A DNA stretch of 64,000 nt from Rothia sp. (in: high G+C Gram-positive bacteria) (GCF_030540545.1 NZ_JAUNVZ010000004.1:157483-221482); one strand, 5' to 3'. Positions 43,418 to 53,622 are shown, counted from the stretch's first letter. Notes: generated by a model from the letters alone, not told the origin. Numbers and translations are program-made.

Positions 43418-45265
43418 ATGACTGACAATTTGAATGGTACTCTGTCCGCACAGCTGGCAGAAGATCTCAAGAACGCGCCGACCACCCACGCAGGCCTGCT
43501 CGAATGGGTGCGCGAAGTAGCGGAGCTGACCCAGCCCGAGCGCATCTACTGGGTTGACGGTAGCGAAGAAGAATATGACCGCCTGGCACAGGAACTGGTC
43601 GATGCAGGCACCTTCACCCGCCTGAGCAGCCCCGAGTTCCCGAACTCCTACGCAGCTTTCTCGGATCCGGACGACGTTGCTCGCGTCGAAGAGCGCACCT
43701 TCATCTGCTCCGAAACCGAAGAGGGCGCAGGCCCGACCAATAACTGGCGCGACCCGAAGGAAATGAAGGACACTCTGCGTCCTCTCTTCTCCGGCTCCAT
43801 GCGCGGCCGCACCATGTACGTTATTCCTTTCGTCATGGGCTCCCTGAAGGCACGCACCCCCAAGATCGCTGTGGAAATCAGCGACTCCGCATACGTGGTG
43901 TGCTCCATGCGCATTATGGCGAAGATCGGCTCTGAGGTACTCGAGAAGCTCAACGAGACCAACGGCTTCTTCGTTAAGGCTCTGCACTCCGTGGGTGCTC
44001 CTCTGGAGCCCGGTCAGGACGATGTGCCCTGGCCCTGCAACCCCGAAAAGTACATTGTGCAGTTCCCCGAGACCCGCGAGATCTGGTCCTACGGCTCCGG
44101 CTACGGCGGCAACGCGCTGCTGGGCAAGAAGTGCTACGCACTGCGCATTGCCTCGGCAATCGGTCGCGATGAGGGCTGGATGGCAGAGCACATGCTGGTT
44201 CTGAAGGTCACCAACCCCGAGGGCAAGACCCGCTACATCTCCGCAGCATTCCCCTCCGCCTGCGGTAAGACCAACTTCGCAATGATGGACCCGACCATTG
44301 ACGGCTGGAAGGCTGAAATGATTGGTGACGACATTGCATGGATTGAATTCGACGAAAACGACAAGCCGCACGTGGTTAACCCCGAGTACGGTCTGTTCGG
44401 CGTAGCACCGGGTACCGGTTACTCCACCAACCCCAACGCTATGAAGGCAATCTCCAAGGGCAACACCATCTTCACCAACGTTGCTCTGACCGATGACGGT
44501 TCCGTCTGGTGGGAGGGTAAGACCGACGAGGTTCCCGCACACCTGATCGACTGGACCGGCCAGGACTGGACCCCCGAGTCCGGTCGCCCCGCAGCGCACC
44601 CCAACTCCCGCTTCTGCACCCCCGCAGCCCAGGTTGATATGCTCGCACCCGAGTACTACAACCCCGAGGGCGTGCCGCTGGATGCCATCGTTCTGGGCGG
44701 TCGCCGTAAGACCACCGTGCCCCTGGTTGCTGAGGCAGACACCTGGGAGCAGGGCGTCTTCCGTGCAGCTACCCTCTCCTCCGAGACCACCGCTGCAGCT
44801 AAGGGTGCCGTTGGCGTGATCCGCCGCGACCCCATGGCTATGCTGCCCTTCATCGGTTACAACGCCTCGGATTACTTCCAGCACTGGATCGATATGGGTA
44901 AGAAGCACGGCACCGAGAACATGCCCAAGGTCTACTACGTCAACTGGTTCCGTCGCACCCCCGAGGGCGGCTTCGCATGGCCCGGCTTCGGCGAGAACTC
45001 CCGCGTGGTCAAGTGGATCTTCGACCGCCTGGACGGCAAGGGCGGCGGTCAGCAGACCTTCCTGGGCACCGTTCCCACCCCCGAGGATCTGGACCTGACC
45101 GGCCTGGAGATTACCGAGGCGGAGCTGGATGCAGCACTGAAGGTTTCCACCGAGGAATGGAAGGAAGAGCTGCCCAGCATTGACGAGTGGCTGGCTCGCT
45201 TCGGCGATAAGCTGCCGGCAGAGATTCGTGCAGAGCGCGACGCTCTGGCTGAAAAGCTCGCATAA
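43418..45265 (+). CDS. pckG: Phosphoenolpyruvate carboxykinase (GTP)
   Basis: This 615-residue enzyme makes PEP from oxaloacetate with GTP, the entry to gluconeogenesis. Signatures are [12 protein letters not shown] (P-loop with the reactive Cys), [12 protein letters not shown] (metal site), [10 protein letters not shown] and [12 protein letters not shown]. All are of the GTP-dependent class typical of actinobacteria. AAGGGG precedes the ATG. The gene has strongly biased codons consistent with high expression. A strong terminator lies at 45299-45343. Confidence 0.98.
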   Translation: MTDNLNGTLSAQLAEDLKNAPTTHAGLLEWVREVAELTQPERIYWVDGSEEEYDRLAQELVDAGTFTRLSSPEFPNSYAAFSDPDDVARVEERTFICSETEEGAGPTNNWRDPKEMKDTLRPLFSGSMRGRTMYVIPFVMGSLKARTPKIAVEISDSAYVVCSMRIMAKIGSEVLEKLNETNGFFVKALHSVGAPLEPGQDDVPWPCNPEKYIVQFPETREIWSYGSGYGGNALLGKKCYALRIASAIGRDEGWMAEHMLVLKVTNPEGKTRYISAAFPSACGKTNFAMMDPTIDGWKAEMIGDDIAWIEFDENDKPHVVNPEYGLFGVAPGTGYSTNPNAMKAISKGNTIFTNVALTDDGSVWWEGKTDEVPAHLIDWTGQDWTPESGRPAAHPNSRFCTPAAQVDMLAPEYYNPEGVPLDAIVLGGRRKTTVPLVAEADTWEQGVFRAATLSSETTAAAKGAVGVIRRDPMAMLPFIGYNASDYFQHWIDMGKKHGTENMPKVYYVNWFRRTPEGGFAWPGFGENSRVVKWIFDRLDGKGGGQQTFLGTVPTPEDLDLTGLEITEAELDAALKVSTEEWKEELPSIDEWLARFGDKLPAEIRAERDALAEKLA

Positions 45266-45298
45266 TTTAATGCTCTAGCCCCCAGCGGGCTATGAGTT

Positions 45299-45343
45299 AC
45301 ACGACCGCTATTGCCCCTTATCCCGGGGTAATAGCGGTCGTGT
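45299..45343 (+). terminator. Terminator of pckG
   Basis: A 19-bp perfect stem (45299-45317, 45325-45343) is followed by TTTT. Confidence 0.95.
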
Positions 45344-45381
45344 TTTTGAGCTGAGAGCCGGGATTTAAGCCTCTAGGTGTA

Positions 45382-45402
45382 AATATGCATCATTTATGCA
45401 GG
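45382..45402. promoter_or_regulatory. Candidate NsrR operator
   Basis: TGCAT-CATTT-ATGCA with the AATA flank has the same half-site and 5-base spacing as the known NsrR consensus (ATGCAT-type half-sites). It lies 150 bases before the nsrR start and in front of an unmarked promoter. The match is by eye. Confidence 0.45.
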
Positions 45403-45551
45403 TAAACCTATGTATCCTCGGGCGCAATGCGTAAAATACACTCAGACAGGGAAAATACCCGCACGCTTGAAATAAACAGACAGACAACGAGCGTAGAATA
45501 CACCTAGACCCCCTCGATTGCGGGTCCCGAGAAACTAAGGGAGATGATATC

Positions 45552-46067
45552 GTGCGCCTGACAGCTTTTTCCGATGTGTCGCTGCGCGTCATGATGCTCC
45601 TGGCGTCACTGGACGAAGGGGAGAAACTCTCCACCCAGAAAATCGCCGAAGGGGTAGATACCCCCTATAACCACGTGGCTAAATCCGTTGCTTTTTTGGT
45701 CAATATGGGCTGGCTGGACTCCACCCGCGGTCGCTCCGGCGGCGTCATGCTCTCCTCCAAGGGACGCACCGCTACCGTGGGTGAGGTGCTGCGCAAGGCA
45801 GAGGGCGATATTCCCCTGATCGAGTGCGAGGACGAAAACGGCTACTGCCCGCTCGATGGCGGTTGTAAGCTGCGCAATGTGCTCGGTCGCGCTCGCGAGG
45901 CATTCTACGCCTCCCTAGATACGGTCATTATTAGTGATCTGCCCCTAAGCCCCGCTCGTCCGGCAGGTCCCGTACCGGTGGAAATTGGTTTGGGGCCTCT
46001 AAGCCCGGTAGGCGATGAAGCCTTTGTGAGTACCGCCAGCGCTGAACCGGCGAGGCAGAGCTCCTAA
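45552..46067 (+). CDS. nsrR: Rrf2-family nitric-oxide-sensing repressor NsrR
   Basis: This 171-residue repressor has the Rrf2 winged helix (MRLTAFSDVSLRVMMLLASL, then KIAEGVDTPYNHVAKSV). Its three-cysteine cluster ECEDENGYCPLDGGC (about residues 93-107) has the spacing of Streptomyces NsrR, which holds an Fe-S cluster destroyed by NO. The start is GTG at 45552 with GGGAGA upstream. The C-terminal 40 residues are Pro/Ala-rich and dispensable-looking. The downstream hmp gene is the expected target. Confidence 0.93.
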   Translation: MRLTAFSDVSLRVMMLLASLDEGEKLSTQKIAEGVDTPYNHVAKSVAFLVNMGWLDSTRGRSGGVMLSSKGRTATVGEVLRKAEGDIPLIECEDENGYCPLDGGCKLRNVLGRAREAFYASLDTVIISDLPLSPARPAGPVPVEIGLGPLSPVGDEAFVSTASAEPARQSS

Positions 46068-46099
46068 AATCGGCGCCAGAGGCGACTATTGGACAGGGG

Positions 46100-46177
46100 A
46101 ATCCCCGTTATCTTCTTTCGACTGGACTATCTTCTTTTGATTGGGTAGCTAGCAGAGAAAAGAAGCTGACGGGGATT
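46100..46177 (+). terminator. Long-range hairpin terminator after nsrR
   Basis: AATCCCCGT (46100-46108) and ACGGGGATT (46169-46177) close a structure with inner CTTCTTT/AAAGAAG pairs, followed by TTTT. A smaller GGGGAATCCCC palindrome overlaps the left arm. Confidence 0.55.
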
Positions 46178-46271
46178 TTTCTATGCCCGGATTCCATTCC
46201 GGGTGCAGCGTAGCTTCTTCACAGGGTAAAGAGGCGTAGTCCGTTTCCTTTTTACGCTCTGACTAGGGGTT

Positions 46272-46291
46272 TTAGGTCATAAAGACCCTAA
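46272..46291. promoter_or_regulatory. Inverted repeat upstream of hmp (TTAGG..ACCCTAA)
   Basis: TTAGGTC, six bases, ACCCTAA. The same half-site and spacing recur at 63898-63917. It is about 170 bases before hmp; the regulator is unknown. It does not fit the DtxR iron box exactly because of one extra base. Confidence 0.35.
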
Positions 46292-46462
46292 ATAAAAGTC
46301 GGAAAAATTTTCACTTTTCACCCGAAAATCACCGGAAAATGCTATTCACAGTCTCAGAATACGGGTAAGGTATGAAGTAAGGATTTTAGTGACAATCTGT
46401 AGTTGCTCCAATCCCGCATCACCCCTCGGGGACGACCCCGACACAGAAGAAAGTAGGACAGA

Positions 46463-47638
46463 ATGCTCTCCGAAAAGTCCCGCCCCATTATCGAGGCAAC
46501 CCTTCCGATTATCGCCGAGCGCATTAACGACATCACCCCCGACTTCTACAAGCGCATGTTCGCCGCTCGCCCCGATCTGATGGACGGCATGTTCTCCCGC
46601 TCCTCCCAGCTGGAAGGCACCCAGCCCAAGGCACTGGCAGGCTCCATTGCTGTCTTCGCCTCCTACATTGTTGAGCACCCCGACTCCTACCCTGATGAGG
46701 TGCTCTCCCGCGTGGCGCACAAGCACGCCTCCCTGGGCCTGAAGGAAGAAGAATACCCCACCGTCTACAAGTACCTCTTCGAAGCTATTGCAGCGAACCT
46801 GGGCGAGCTGGCAACCCAGGAAATCGTAGACGCATGGACCGAAGTGTACTGGCTGATGGGTAATGCCCTGATTAAGATTGAAAAGGGCCTGTACGCATCC
46901 CAGGCAAATGACGTCATGCGCGCACCCTTTAAGGTCGTTGCTCGCGAAGAGACCGGTGAAAACGTTGTGGTCTACACCTTCGAGCCCGCCGATGAAACTC
47001 CCATGACCGCAGCAAAGAGCGGCCAATACGTCTCCATTACCGTCCCGGCACGCGACGGCCTGCGTCAGGCACGCCAGTTCACCCTGCTGCCCAGCGAAGC
47101 AAACCAGCGCCGCATCGGCATTAAGCTGGACCCGGCGGGCGAAATGACCCCCATTCTGCACGAACTGCAGGTGGGCGATATTGTTGAGCTCTCCAACCCC
47201 TACGGTGATCTGACCCTGGAGGGCTTCGGTACCCCCGATGCACCCCTGTACCTCTTCTCCGCAGGTATTGGCGTAACCCCCATGATTAGCTTCGTCAAGG
47301 AACTGGTAGACGCCGGCTCCGAGCGCGAGGTCGTGGTGGTTCACGCCGACCGCCGCCTGGACACCGTACCCCTGCGCGAAGAGCTTCAGGCACTGGTTGC
47401 CCAGCTGAAGAACGGCAAACTGGTCACCTTCATCGAAAACGGCGAAGGCACCTACGAGGGCTTCGTGGATGTCGCCAAGCTCAATGTCCCCGCCAATGCC
47501 AATGCTTACCTGTGCGGCCCGCTGCCCTTTATGCAGGGCGTGCGCTCGGCACTGGTGGACGCAGGTCTTGAGGGCAAGAATATTAACTACGAGATCTTCG
47601 GCCCCGATCAGTGGATGCTGCACGATAACGCTAAGTAA
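46463..47638 (+). CDS. hmp: Flavohemoglobin (nitric oxide dioxygenase)
   Basis: This 391-residue enzyme oxidises NO to nitrate. The N-terminal globin domain (residues 1-140) has VAHKHASLGLKEEEYP with the proximal His. Then come an FAD domain (RQFTLLPSE region) and an NAD domain (FSAGIGVTPMISFVKEL, CGPLPFMQGVR). The ATG is preceded by GTAGGACAG. It sits downstream of nsrR, divergent from nothing, with its own leader of about 285 bases after the nsrR terminator. Ends with hairpins at 47654 and 47705. Confidence 0.97.
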   Translation: MLSEKSRPIIEATLPIIAERINDITPDFYKRMFAARPDLMDGMFSRSSQLEGTQPKALAGSIAVFASYIVEHPDSYPDEVLSRVAHKHASLGLKEEEYPTVYKYLFEAIAANLGELATQEIVDAWTEVYWLMGNALIKIEKGLYASQANDVMRAPFKVVAREETGENVVVYTFEPADETPMTAAKSGQYVSITVPARDGLRQARQFTLLPSEANQRRIGIKLDPAGEMTPILHELQVGDIVELSNPYGDLTLEGFGTPDAPLYLFSAGIGVTPMISFVKELVDAGSEREVVVVHADRRLDTVPLREELQALVAQLKNGKLVTFIENGEGTYEGFVDVAKLNVPANANAYLCGPLPFMQGVRSALVDAGLEGKNINYEIFGPDQWMLHDNAK

Positions 47639-47653
47639 GCGTAGGAGAGCGAT

Positions 47654-47682
47654 ACCGGGCTGAGTAAAGCTATTAGCCCGGT
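47654..47682 (+). terminator. First terminator after hmp
   Basis: ACCGGGCT (47654-47661) and AGCCCGGT (47675-47682), followed by CTCGTTT. Confidence 0.65.
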
Positions 47683-47704
47683 CTCGTTTACTTCCCACAA
47701 GCAC

Positions 47705-47739
47705 AAGACCCCGCCACGTGTAGTACGCGGCGGGGTCTT
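47705..47739. terminator. Bidirectional terminator between hmp and the phosphomannomutase gene
   Basis: AAGACCCCGCC (47705-47715) pairs exactly with 47729-47739, with TTT after it and an A-rich left side. Confidence 0.8.
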
Positions 47740-47765
47740 TGCTGTGCTTGAGCGAGAGAAGTGGA

Positions 47766-49169
47766 CTACTGGCGAATCAGGCCCAGGATCTCATCGCGAA
47801 CGCGTTCCATAGTTGCCTGATCGGGTGCTTCCAGGTTCAGGCGCAGGAAGGGCTCGGTGTTGGAGGGACGCAGGTTTGCCCACCAACCCTCTTCAGCGTT
47901 GGTGAAGGTGGTACCGTCGGAATCCTCCACAGTCACGGGAGCTTGCGCGTAGAAAGCGCGCACGCGATCCACGGCGCCCGCCTTGTCCTCAATCTCGGAG
48001 TTAATCTCACCGGAGGCAACGTAGGGGGAGTACTTAGCACCAATAGCCGAGAGCTGCTCCTGGGAACCACCCAGAGCTGCCAGCACATGCATTGCAGCCA
48101 GCATGCCGGTGTCAGCGTTGAAGAAGTCCTTGAAGTAGTAGTGAGCGGAGTGCTCGCCACCGAAGACGCCCTTTTCATCAGCCATAACCTTCTTAATGAA
48201 GGAGTGGCCCACGCGGGTCTTGACCGAACGGCCACCCAAGCGCTCCACCAGTTCGGGAACAGCCTTGGAGGTGATCAGGTTGTAAATAATGACGGGCTCT
48301 TCATTACCCTCTGCCTTGGCGCGTGCAATCTCGCGCTCAGCGACCAGTGCGGTAATAGCCGAGGGGGTAACGGGCTCGCCCTTTTCGTCGATCACGAAGC
48401 AACGGTCAGCGTCGCCGTCGAATGCCAGACCAATGTCTGCACCGTGCTCCACCACTGCCTTCTGCAGATCCACCAGGTTAGCGGGCTCCAGGGGGTTAGC
48501 GGGGTGGTTCGGGAAGGTGCCGTCCAGCTCGAAGTACAGGGGAACGATTTCCAGGGGCAGGCCTGCCAGCAGGGTGTCGCCCAGAACTGCGGGGGTGGTC
48601 ATACCGCCCATGCCGTTACCGGCATCAACAACAACCTTCAGGGGGCGGATGGAAGACAGATCCACCAGGGAGCGCAGGTACTCTGCGTAGGGTTTGAGGA
48701 TATCCTTCTCGGATACGGTGCCGGGGTTCTCAACGGCGGGGATGACGCCCTCGTCCAGGTACTTCTGAGCCAGGTCGCGAATATCGAACAGGCCGGTCTC
48801 GGAAGAAACGGGAACAGCGCCTGCCTTAGCCATCTTCATGCCGTTGTACTCGGCGGGGTTGTGGCTAGCGGTGAAGGTAACACCCGCTGCGTTTTCCACG
48901 CCGCATGCAAAGTAGAGCACGTCGGTGGAAATCAGACCGATCTTAATGACGTTTGCGCCGCGAGCGGTTGCACCTTCTGCGAAGGCATCCATGAACTCGG
49001 GGGAGGAGGGGCGCATATCTCCACCGACCAGAACATTCTGGCCAGCCAGGCCCAGTACGTCAACAAATGCTGCGCCGGTTGCGCGAACAGTTTCGGCGGT
49101 AATGGTTTCGCCGACAATACCGCGTACATCGTACGCCTTGAAAGAATCATTCAAATTAATAGTAGTCAC
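47766..49169 (-). CDS. manB: Phosphomannomutase/phosphoglucomutase
   Basis: This 467-residue enzyme interconverts mannose-6-P and mannose-1-P (or the glucose forms). Motifs are the phosphoserine loop TASHNPAEYNGMK, the metal loop LAFDGDADRCFV and the sugar loop GGEHSAHYYF, in the expected order. The start GTG at 49169 has TAAAAT exactly six bases upstream and no ribosome-binding site. It is divergent from manA (150-bp gap), so the two supply mannose activation together for wall or glycolipid mannosylation (inference). Confidence 0.95.
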   Translation of the reverse strand: MTTINLNDSFKAYDVRGIVGETITAETVRATGAAFVDVLGLAGQNVLVGGDMRPSSPEFMDAFAEGATARGANVIKIGLISTDVLYFACGVENAAGVTFTASHNPAEYNGMKMAKAGAVPVSSETGLFDIRDLAQKYLDEGVIPAVENPGTVSEKDILKPYAEYLRSLVDLSSIRPLKVVVDAGNGMGGMTTPAVLGDTLLAGLPLEIVPLYFELDGTFPNHPANPLEPANLVDLQKAVVEHGADIGLAFDGDADRCFVIDEKGEPVTPSAITALVAEREIARAKAEGNEEPVIIYNLITSKAVPELVERLGGRSVKTRVGHSFIKKVMADEKGVFGGEHSAHYYFKDFFNADTGMLAAMHVLAALGGSQEQLSAIGAKYSPYVASGEINSEIEDKAGAVDRVRAFYAQAPVTVEDSDGTTFTNAEEGWWANLRPSNTEPFLRLNLEAPDQATMERVRDEILGLIRQ

Positions 49170-49175
49170 GCATCT

Positions 49176-49181
49176 ATTTTA
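49176..49181 (-). promoter_or_regulatory. Leaderless-type -10 box (TAAAAT)
   Basis: TAAAAT, AGATGC, then GTG 49169 on the minus strand. Confidence 0.5.
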
Positions 49182-49318
49182 GGGTAAACACCCAGCTCAC
49201 GCCCCTATAATGGGTACATATTGCCTGTAAATTCACTGGAAATTATTGGGTTTTCTATCACTTATCAAATACAAACTAGAGACTAAGCCAATCTATGGCC
49301 GAACCGTCAAGGAGCAAT

Positions 49319-50503
49319 ATGGGCGAAATATTTCCCCTGAAGAACCCCATTCAGAACTATGCTTGGGGCTCTCACACCATCCTGGGACGCATGCGTAATG
49401 TATCCGTACCCACCGAACAGCCCGAAGCAGAGCTGTGGGTGGGCGCCCACCCCGCCGCCCCCTCGGTAGCAACCGTGGACCAGCAGGCTCAGGCGCTGAA
49501 CACCCTGGTGGCGGACCAGCCCGATCGTTTCTTGCCGGCTGAGCGCGCCGCCGATTGGTTCCCTTTCCTCTTTAAGATCCTGGCGATTGAGGCTCCTCTG
49601 TCCATTCAGGTGCACCCCACCCCCGAGCAGGCTATTGCCGGTTTTGAGGATGAGCAGGCACGCGGTATTGCCCTGGATGCGCCGAATCGTAATTACAAGG
49701 ATCGCTACTCCAAGCCCGAGACCGTGATTGCTCTGACCGATATGCAGGTGCTGACCGGCGTGCGTGAAACCGAGCAGCTGCGCGTACTGGCTCGTTTCTT
49801 TGAAGCGCATTGGCTCTCTGAGCGTCTGGGGCTTGAGCCCAAGGCGCTGCTGACCGAGATTATTCGTATGGAACAGACTCAGGCTGATGACGCCGTGGAG
49901 GCACTGGTTGCTGCTGCCGCATCTTTAGTTGATAGCGAGGATGCGCTGGTTGCCGACGCCGCACGCCTGGTACAGCATGTCCATGCTAAGTACCCGGGTG
50001 ACCGCGGCCTTCTCGTGGCGTTTGTCATGAACCTGCTGCACTTGGCTCCCGGCGATTCCGCCTTTACCCCGGATGGTCAGGTACACGCCTATGTCTCCGG
50101 TAGCGCCATTGAGCTGATGAACCCCTCGGATAATGTGATGCGCGCGGGTTTGACCTCTAAGCATATTGATAGCGAGGAGCTCATTAAGGTGCTCGGTGAG
50201 AAGCAGAGCGCCCCGATTATTGCTCGCCCGGCGCCCGAGGAAGGCCCGGTGGGTGTATATGCTATGTGGGATGAGCGCATGAGCGTGACCCGTATTGCCC
50301 TGAATGCCGGTCAGGAGCTGGAGTACACCTTTGCTGGCACGAGCGCCCTACTGGTGGTAAGCGGTCAGGCGCAGGTCGCTACCGCATCTGCTGAGTATGA
50401 ACTGGCGGGTACCGAGTCCCTGCTGCACGCCGGTGAAGCCGATACGGTGACCCTGCGAGCTGGTGATCAGCCCGCACAGCTTTATATTGCAGCCTATGTC
50501 TAA
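49319..50503 (+). CDS. manA: Mannose-6-phosphate isomerase, type I
   Basis: This zinc enzyme interconverts fructose-6-P and mannose-6-P. The 394-residue form starts at ATG 49319, supported by AAGGAG at ideal distance; an upstream ATG at 49295 is not. Signatures are IQNYAWGSHTILG, PLSIQVHPTPEQA, KPETVIALTDMQ and PDGQVHAYVSGSAIELM with metal His and Glu residues. It forms a divergent pair with the phosphomannomutase gene. Confidence 0.96.
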   Translation: MGEIFPLKNPIQNYAWGSHTILGRMRNVSVPTEQPEAELWVGAHPAAPSVATVDQQAQALNTLVADQPDRFLPAERAADWFPFLFKILAIEAPLSIQVHPTPEQAIAGFEDEQARGIALDAPNRNYKDRYSKPETVIALTDMQVLTGVRETEQLRVLARFFEAHWLSERLGLEPKALLTEIIRMEQTQADDAVEALVAAAASLVDSEDALVADAARLVQHVHAKYPGDRGLLVAFVMNLLHLAPGDSAFTPDGQVHAYVSGSAIELMNPSDNVMRAGLTSKHIDSEELIKVLGEKQSAPIIARPAPEEGPVGVYAMWDERMSVTRIALNAGQELEYTFAGTSALLVVSGQAQVATASAEYELAGTESLLHAGEADTVTLRAGDQPAQLYIAAYV

Positions 50504-50571
50504 GGCGCGTATCCGGTAGATGGGCAACCCGTGCTCTAAGCCGTATACTGGACATAACTAGATAAATTATT

Positions 50572-50619
50572 CAAGCACCCGTATAGTAATACTAGATAGT
50601 ATTGCTCTACGGGTGCTTG
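50572..50619 (+). terminator. Terminator of manA
   Basis: A 21-position stem (50572-50592 with 50599-50619, a few mismatches near the loop). Confidence 0.75.
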
Positions 50620-50703
50620 GCGTATCTGCACGATATACGCGCCAAACCCACCCGCAGGAGCAAACGAAAGAACCGTTAAGACCCCAGAGAATGAGGCCCC
50701 GTC

Positions 50704-50973
50704 ATGGATATTATTATGACCGTCACCGGCATTGACCACGAAGGCATTATCGCCGCCGTTGCCACCAAGCTCAGCGAATTTAAAGTCAATATTCGCGATG
50801 TATCCCAGACCCTCATGGGTGAATATTTCACCATGATTATGCACTGCAGCTTTGATGAAACCCAGCTGAACCTGATCGATTTGCAAGAAGCCTTTGTGCC
50901 GGTCGAGCACAGCCAGAAGGTGGAAATCCGCATTCAGTCCGAAGCCATTTTTAAGGCAATGCACGCCATCTAA
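50704..50973 (+). CDS. ACT-domain protein (UPF0237)
   Basis: An 89-residue protein consisting of a single ACT domain (TVTGIDHEGIIAAVATKLSE, then VNIRDVSQTLMGEYF). UPF0237 members are thought to sense a small ligand. It lies 44 bases before the UPF0210 gene, a pairing seen widely in bacteria, so the two probably act in one pathway that remains unknown. GAGGCCCCGTC precedes the ATG. Confidence 0.92.
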   Translation: MDIIMTVTGIDHEGIIAAVATKLSEFKVNIRDVSQTLMGEYFTMIMHCSFDETQLNLIDLQEAFVPVEHSQKVEIRIQSEAIFKAMHAI

Positions 50974-51017
50974 AGAGCCCGCAGCTCTTAGCGTACCTAT
51001 AGCTTGAAGGAATAAGA

Positions 51018-52379
51018 ATGCACACTCTCGATAATCACGTGCTCGAAACCATTCACATGATTGAGCACGAAAAACTCGATATCCGAACCGTCACCATGGG
51101 CATCTCCCTGCTCGACTGCGCCCACCCCGACCCGGCTATCGCCTGCCAGAATATTTATGACAAAATCACCCGCTCCGCCGCGCAGCTGGTACCCGTCTGC
51201 GAAAATATTGAAGCGGAACTGGGCATCCCGATCGTTAACAAGCGTATTGCCGTCACCCCCATCTCCCTGGTGCTGGCAGCCAGCGAAGGCGCCGACCCGG
51301 TAGACTTCGCACGCGCCCTGGACCGCGCCGCTAAAGAAGTAGGCGTGAACTTCGTGGGCGGCTACTCCGCCCTGGTGGATAAGGGCATAACCCCCGCCGA
51401 TGAGGCGCTCATGCTCAGCATTCCGCGCGCCTTGGCTGAAACCGATGTGGTCTGCTCCTCGGTCAATATCGGCTCCTCCCGCGCCGGTATTAATATGTCC
51501 GCCGTAAAAACCATGGGCGAGGTCATTCGTGCCACCGCCGACGCCACCGCTGAAACTCACGGCTTTGGCTGCGCCAAGCTGGTGGTTTTCGCCAATGCAG
51601 CCAGCGATAACCCCTTTATGGCGGGTGCCTTCCACGGCGTGCAAGAAGGCGACGTGACCATTTCCGTGGGCGTCTCCGGCCCCGGCGTGGTGCATCGCGC
51701 CCTGCAGGCAGTGCGCGGCGCTTCCTTCGATGAATGCGCCGAAGCCATTAAAAAGGCAGCGTTTAAAATTACCCGCGTGGGTCAGCTGGTCGGCTCCCTC
51801 GCTGCAGAGCGCCTCGGTGTGCCCTTCAATATTATTGACCTCTCCCTGGCACCCACCGCCGAAATTGGTGATTCCGTGGCACATATTCTGGAAGAAATGG
51901 GTCTGGAAACCGTGGGCACTCACGGCACCGTGGCGGCGCTGGCGTTGCTGAACGACGCCGTGAAAAAGGGTGGCCTGATGGCATGCTCCAATGTGGGCGG
52001 TCTCTCCGGCTCCTTTATCCCGATCTCCGAGGATATTGGCATGATTGAATCCGCAGCAGCCGGCCATATTACCCTCGATAAGCTCGAGGCAATGACCGCG
52101 ATCTGCTCGGTGGGTCTGGATATGGTGGCGGTACCGGGCGATACCTCCGCGCCAACCCTGGCAGCCATGATTGCCGATGAGGCAGCCATTGGCGTGATGA
52201 ACCACAAGACCACCGCGGTACGCGTGATTCCCGCCGTGGGTCTGGACGTGGGCGATATGGTTGAGTTTGGCGGCCTGCTCGGTCGCGCGCCCGTCATGCC
52301 CGTACACACCCCCAGCTCCGAAGCGTTTATTGCCCGGTGCGGTCGTATTCCCTCGCCGGTGCACGGGTTTAGGAATTAG
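51018..52379 (+). CDS. UPF0210 (PFL family) protein
   Basis: This 453-residue cytoplasmic protein of the PFL/UPF0210 family starts [20 protein letters not shown], with [16 protein letters not shown] and [16 protein letters not shown]. No catalytic role is established; the fold is related to glycyl-radical enzymes without a clear radical glycine. It is co-transcribed with the ACT protein. GAAGGAATAAG precedes the ATG. Confidence 0.92.
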   Translation: MHTLDNHVLETIHMIEHEKLDIRTVTMGISLLDCAHPDPAIACQNIYDKITRSAAQLVPVCENIEAELGIPIVNKRIAVTPISLVLAASEGADPVDFARALDRAAKEVGVNFVGGYSALVDKGITPADEALMLSIPRALAETDVVCSSVNIGSSRAGINMSAVKTMGEVIRATADATAETHGFGCAKLVVFANAASDNPFMAGAFHGVQEGDVTISVGVSGPGVVHRALQAVRGASFDECAEAIKKAAFKITRVGQLVGSLAAERLGVPFNIIDLSLAPTAEIGDSVAHILEEMGLETVGTHGTVAALALLNDAVKKGGLMACSNVGGLSGSFIPISEDIGMIESAAAGHITLDKLEAMTAICSVGLDMVAVPGDTSAPTLAAMIADEAAIGVMNHKTTAVRVIPAVGLDVGDMVEFGGLLGRAPVMPVHTPSSEAFIARCGRIPSPVHGFRN

Positions 52380-52400
52380 CCTGCTAGTTGAGCGGGTATA

Positions 52401-52454
52401 AGCTCGCGGGGCGTGTATTAAGAACAACTGTTCTTAATACACGCCCCGCGAGCT
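52401..52454. terminator. 26-bp perfect hairpin, bidirectional
   Basis: Arms 52401-52426 and 52429-52454 are exact complements with only AC between, a cruciform-capable palindrome between convergent genes. Confidence 0.88.
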
Positions 52455-52479
52455 ATTATCTCAGTGATTTTCTATAGAC

Positions 52480-53622
52480 TTAGTGCTGAATAAAACGAGT
52501 CAGCAGACCCTCCAAGACCAGACGCGGCTGCGCATTGGTTCGCAAACGCTTCAGAGCCGTCTCAACCGTATGCACACGCTCAAGATTAGCCGCCGGGGTA
52601 CTCGCATCAGCCCAAGCCTGCAGCTGCTCCAGAGCGTGAGCATTCACCAGGGGAGCGCCGGTACCCAGCTGCAGAGCCAGCACATCACGCAGCACCGAAA
52701 GAATCTGAGAGACCGCTAGCAATAGGGAATCCGTCTGCACACGCTTAGCGCGGCGCTTCTGATCATCCTCAAGACGCTTAATCTGCGCACGCATATGAGC
52801 AGGAACACGCTCACCCTCAGCAATACCCAGAACCGCCAGCAGCTCGGCGCGCTCGCGCTCATTACGGGCGGCACTCATCTGCTCAGCCGTGCTGGAAGCA
52901 GCATCCAGTAGTTTCGAGGCAGCATCCATAGCCTGAGCCACAGAACGCAGAGAAAGCACCGTGCGCGGTAGACGCTCAAAACGTGCCCGCGCCTCGGGAG
53001 AAGAAAGTAGCAGCTGAGCTAAGGAGACATCCCCCAGGGTCATGCGCGCAATAGCCGCGGCAGTCTGCTCATCGGCGCCCTGAGAGATCAGAGCCTGAGC
53101 CACACGCTCAACACCGGGCACCGGCAGCAGCACGGTACGGCAACGGGAACGAATGGTAATCAGCACATCGGTCGGTGCCGGAGCGGTCAAAATCCAAATG
53201 GTATGCGCCGGGGGCTCCTCAATAGCCTTGAGCAGCACATTGGAGGTGCGCTCGGGCATACGCTGAGCATCCTCGCAAATAATAATGCGATGACGACCTA
53301 CCGCAGGACGGTCCTGAGCTTTGACCACCAAATCACGCGCCTGCTCAATGGAGATACTCAGCGCCTCGGTACGGAAATCAGTCACATCGGCGTGCGAACC
53401 GTTCAGAACCGTGACACAGGATTTGCACACACCGCAGCCGCGAGAATTCGGGTCAGTCTGCTCGCACAGCAGGGAGGCAGCAAATACCAAGGCAGCGCGC
53501 GCCGGATCGGCGCCTGCACTACCGCAGAAAAGCCAGGCATGAGCCGGCGAGGGCGCGGCAGCCTCTCGGCGCAGACGCTCAATCACCTCGGGGGAGGTCA
53601 GCAAAGAATCCCAAAGACTCAA
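52480..53622 (-). CDS. holB: DNA polymerase III subunit delta prime
   Basis: This clamp-loader subunit is about 380 residues. It has the AAA+ layout: HAWLFCGSAGADPARAA (degenerate P-loop, as expected), a zinc-like cysteine set (CGVCKSC), EDAQRMPERTSNVLLKAIEE and IRSRCRTVLLP. I place the start at TTG 53622, one base after the tmk stop with GAGGGGG upstream; ATG 53652 inside tmk would add ten unrelated residues. It is coupled to tmk as in most actinobacteria. Confidence 0.93.
   Translation of the reverse strand: MSLWDSLLTSPEVIERLRREAAAPSPAHAWLFCGSAGADPARAALVFAASLLCEQTDPNSRGCGVCKSCVTVLNGSHADVTDFRTEALSISIEQARDLVVKAQDRPAVGRHRIIICEDAQRMPERTSNVLLKAIEEPPAHTIWILTAPAPTDVLITIRSRCRTVLLPVPGVERVAQALISQGADEQTAAAIARMTLGDVSLAQLLLSSPEARARFERLPRTVLSLRSVAQAMDAASKLLDAASSTAEQMSAARNERERAELLAVLGIAEGERVPAHMRAQIKRLEDDQKRRAKRVQTDSLLLAVSQILSVLRDVLALQLGTGAPLVNAHALEQLQAWADASTPAANLERVHTVETALKRLRTNAQPRLVLEGLLTRFIQH

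Noticed and set aside
43415-44908. Long minus-strand frame opposite pckG
   Set aside because: pckG is unambiguous on the plus strand; the opposite frame has no motif.
46272-46291. DtxR/IdeR iron box before hmp
   Set aside because: The half-sites are near TTAGGT but the spacing is one base too long and the right arm reads ACCCTAA rather than ACCTAA.
46346-49187. Long frames opposite hmp and the phosphomannomutase gene
   Set aside because: Both are antisense to clear enzymes.
50997-52427. A 476-codon minus-strand frame opposite the UPF0210 gene
   Set aside because: Gly/His-rich shadow with no ribosome-binding site.
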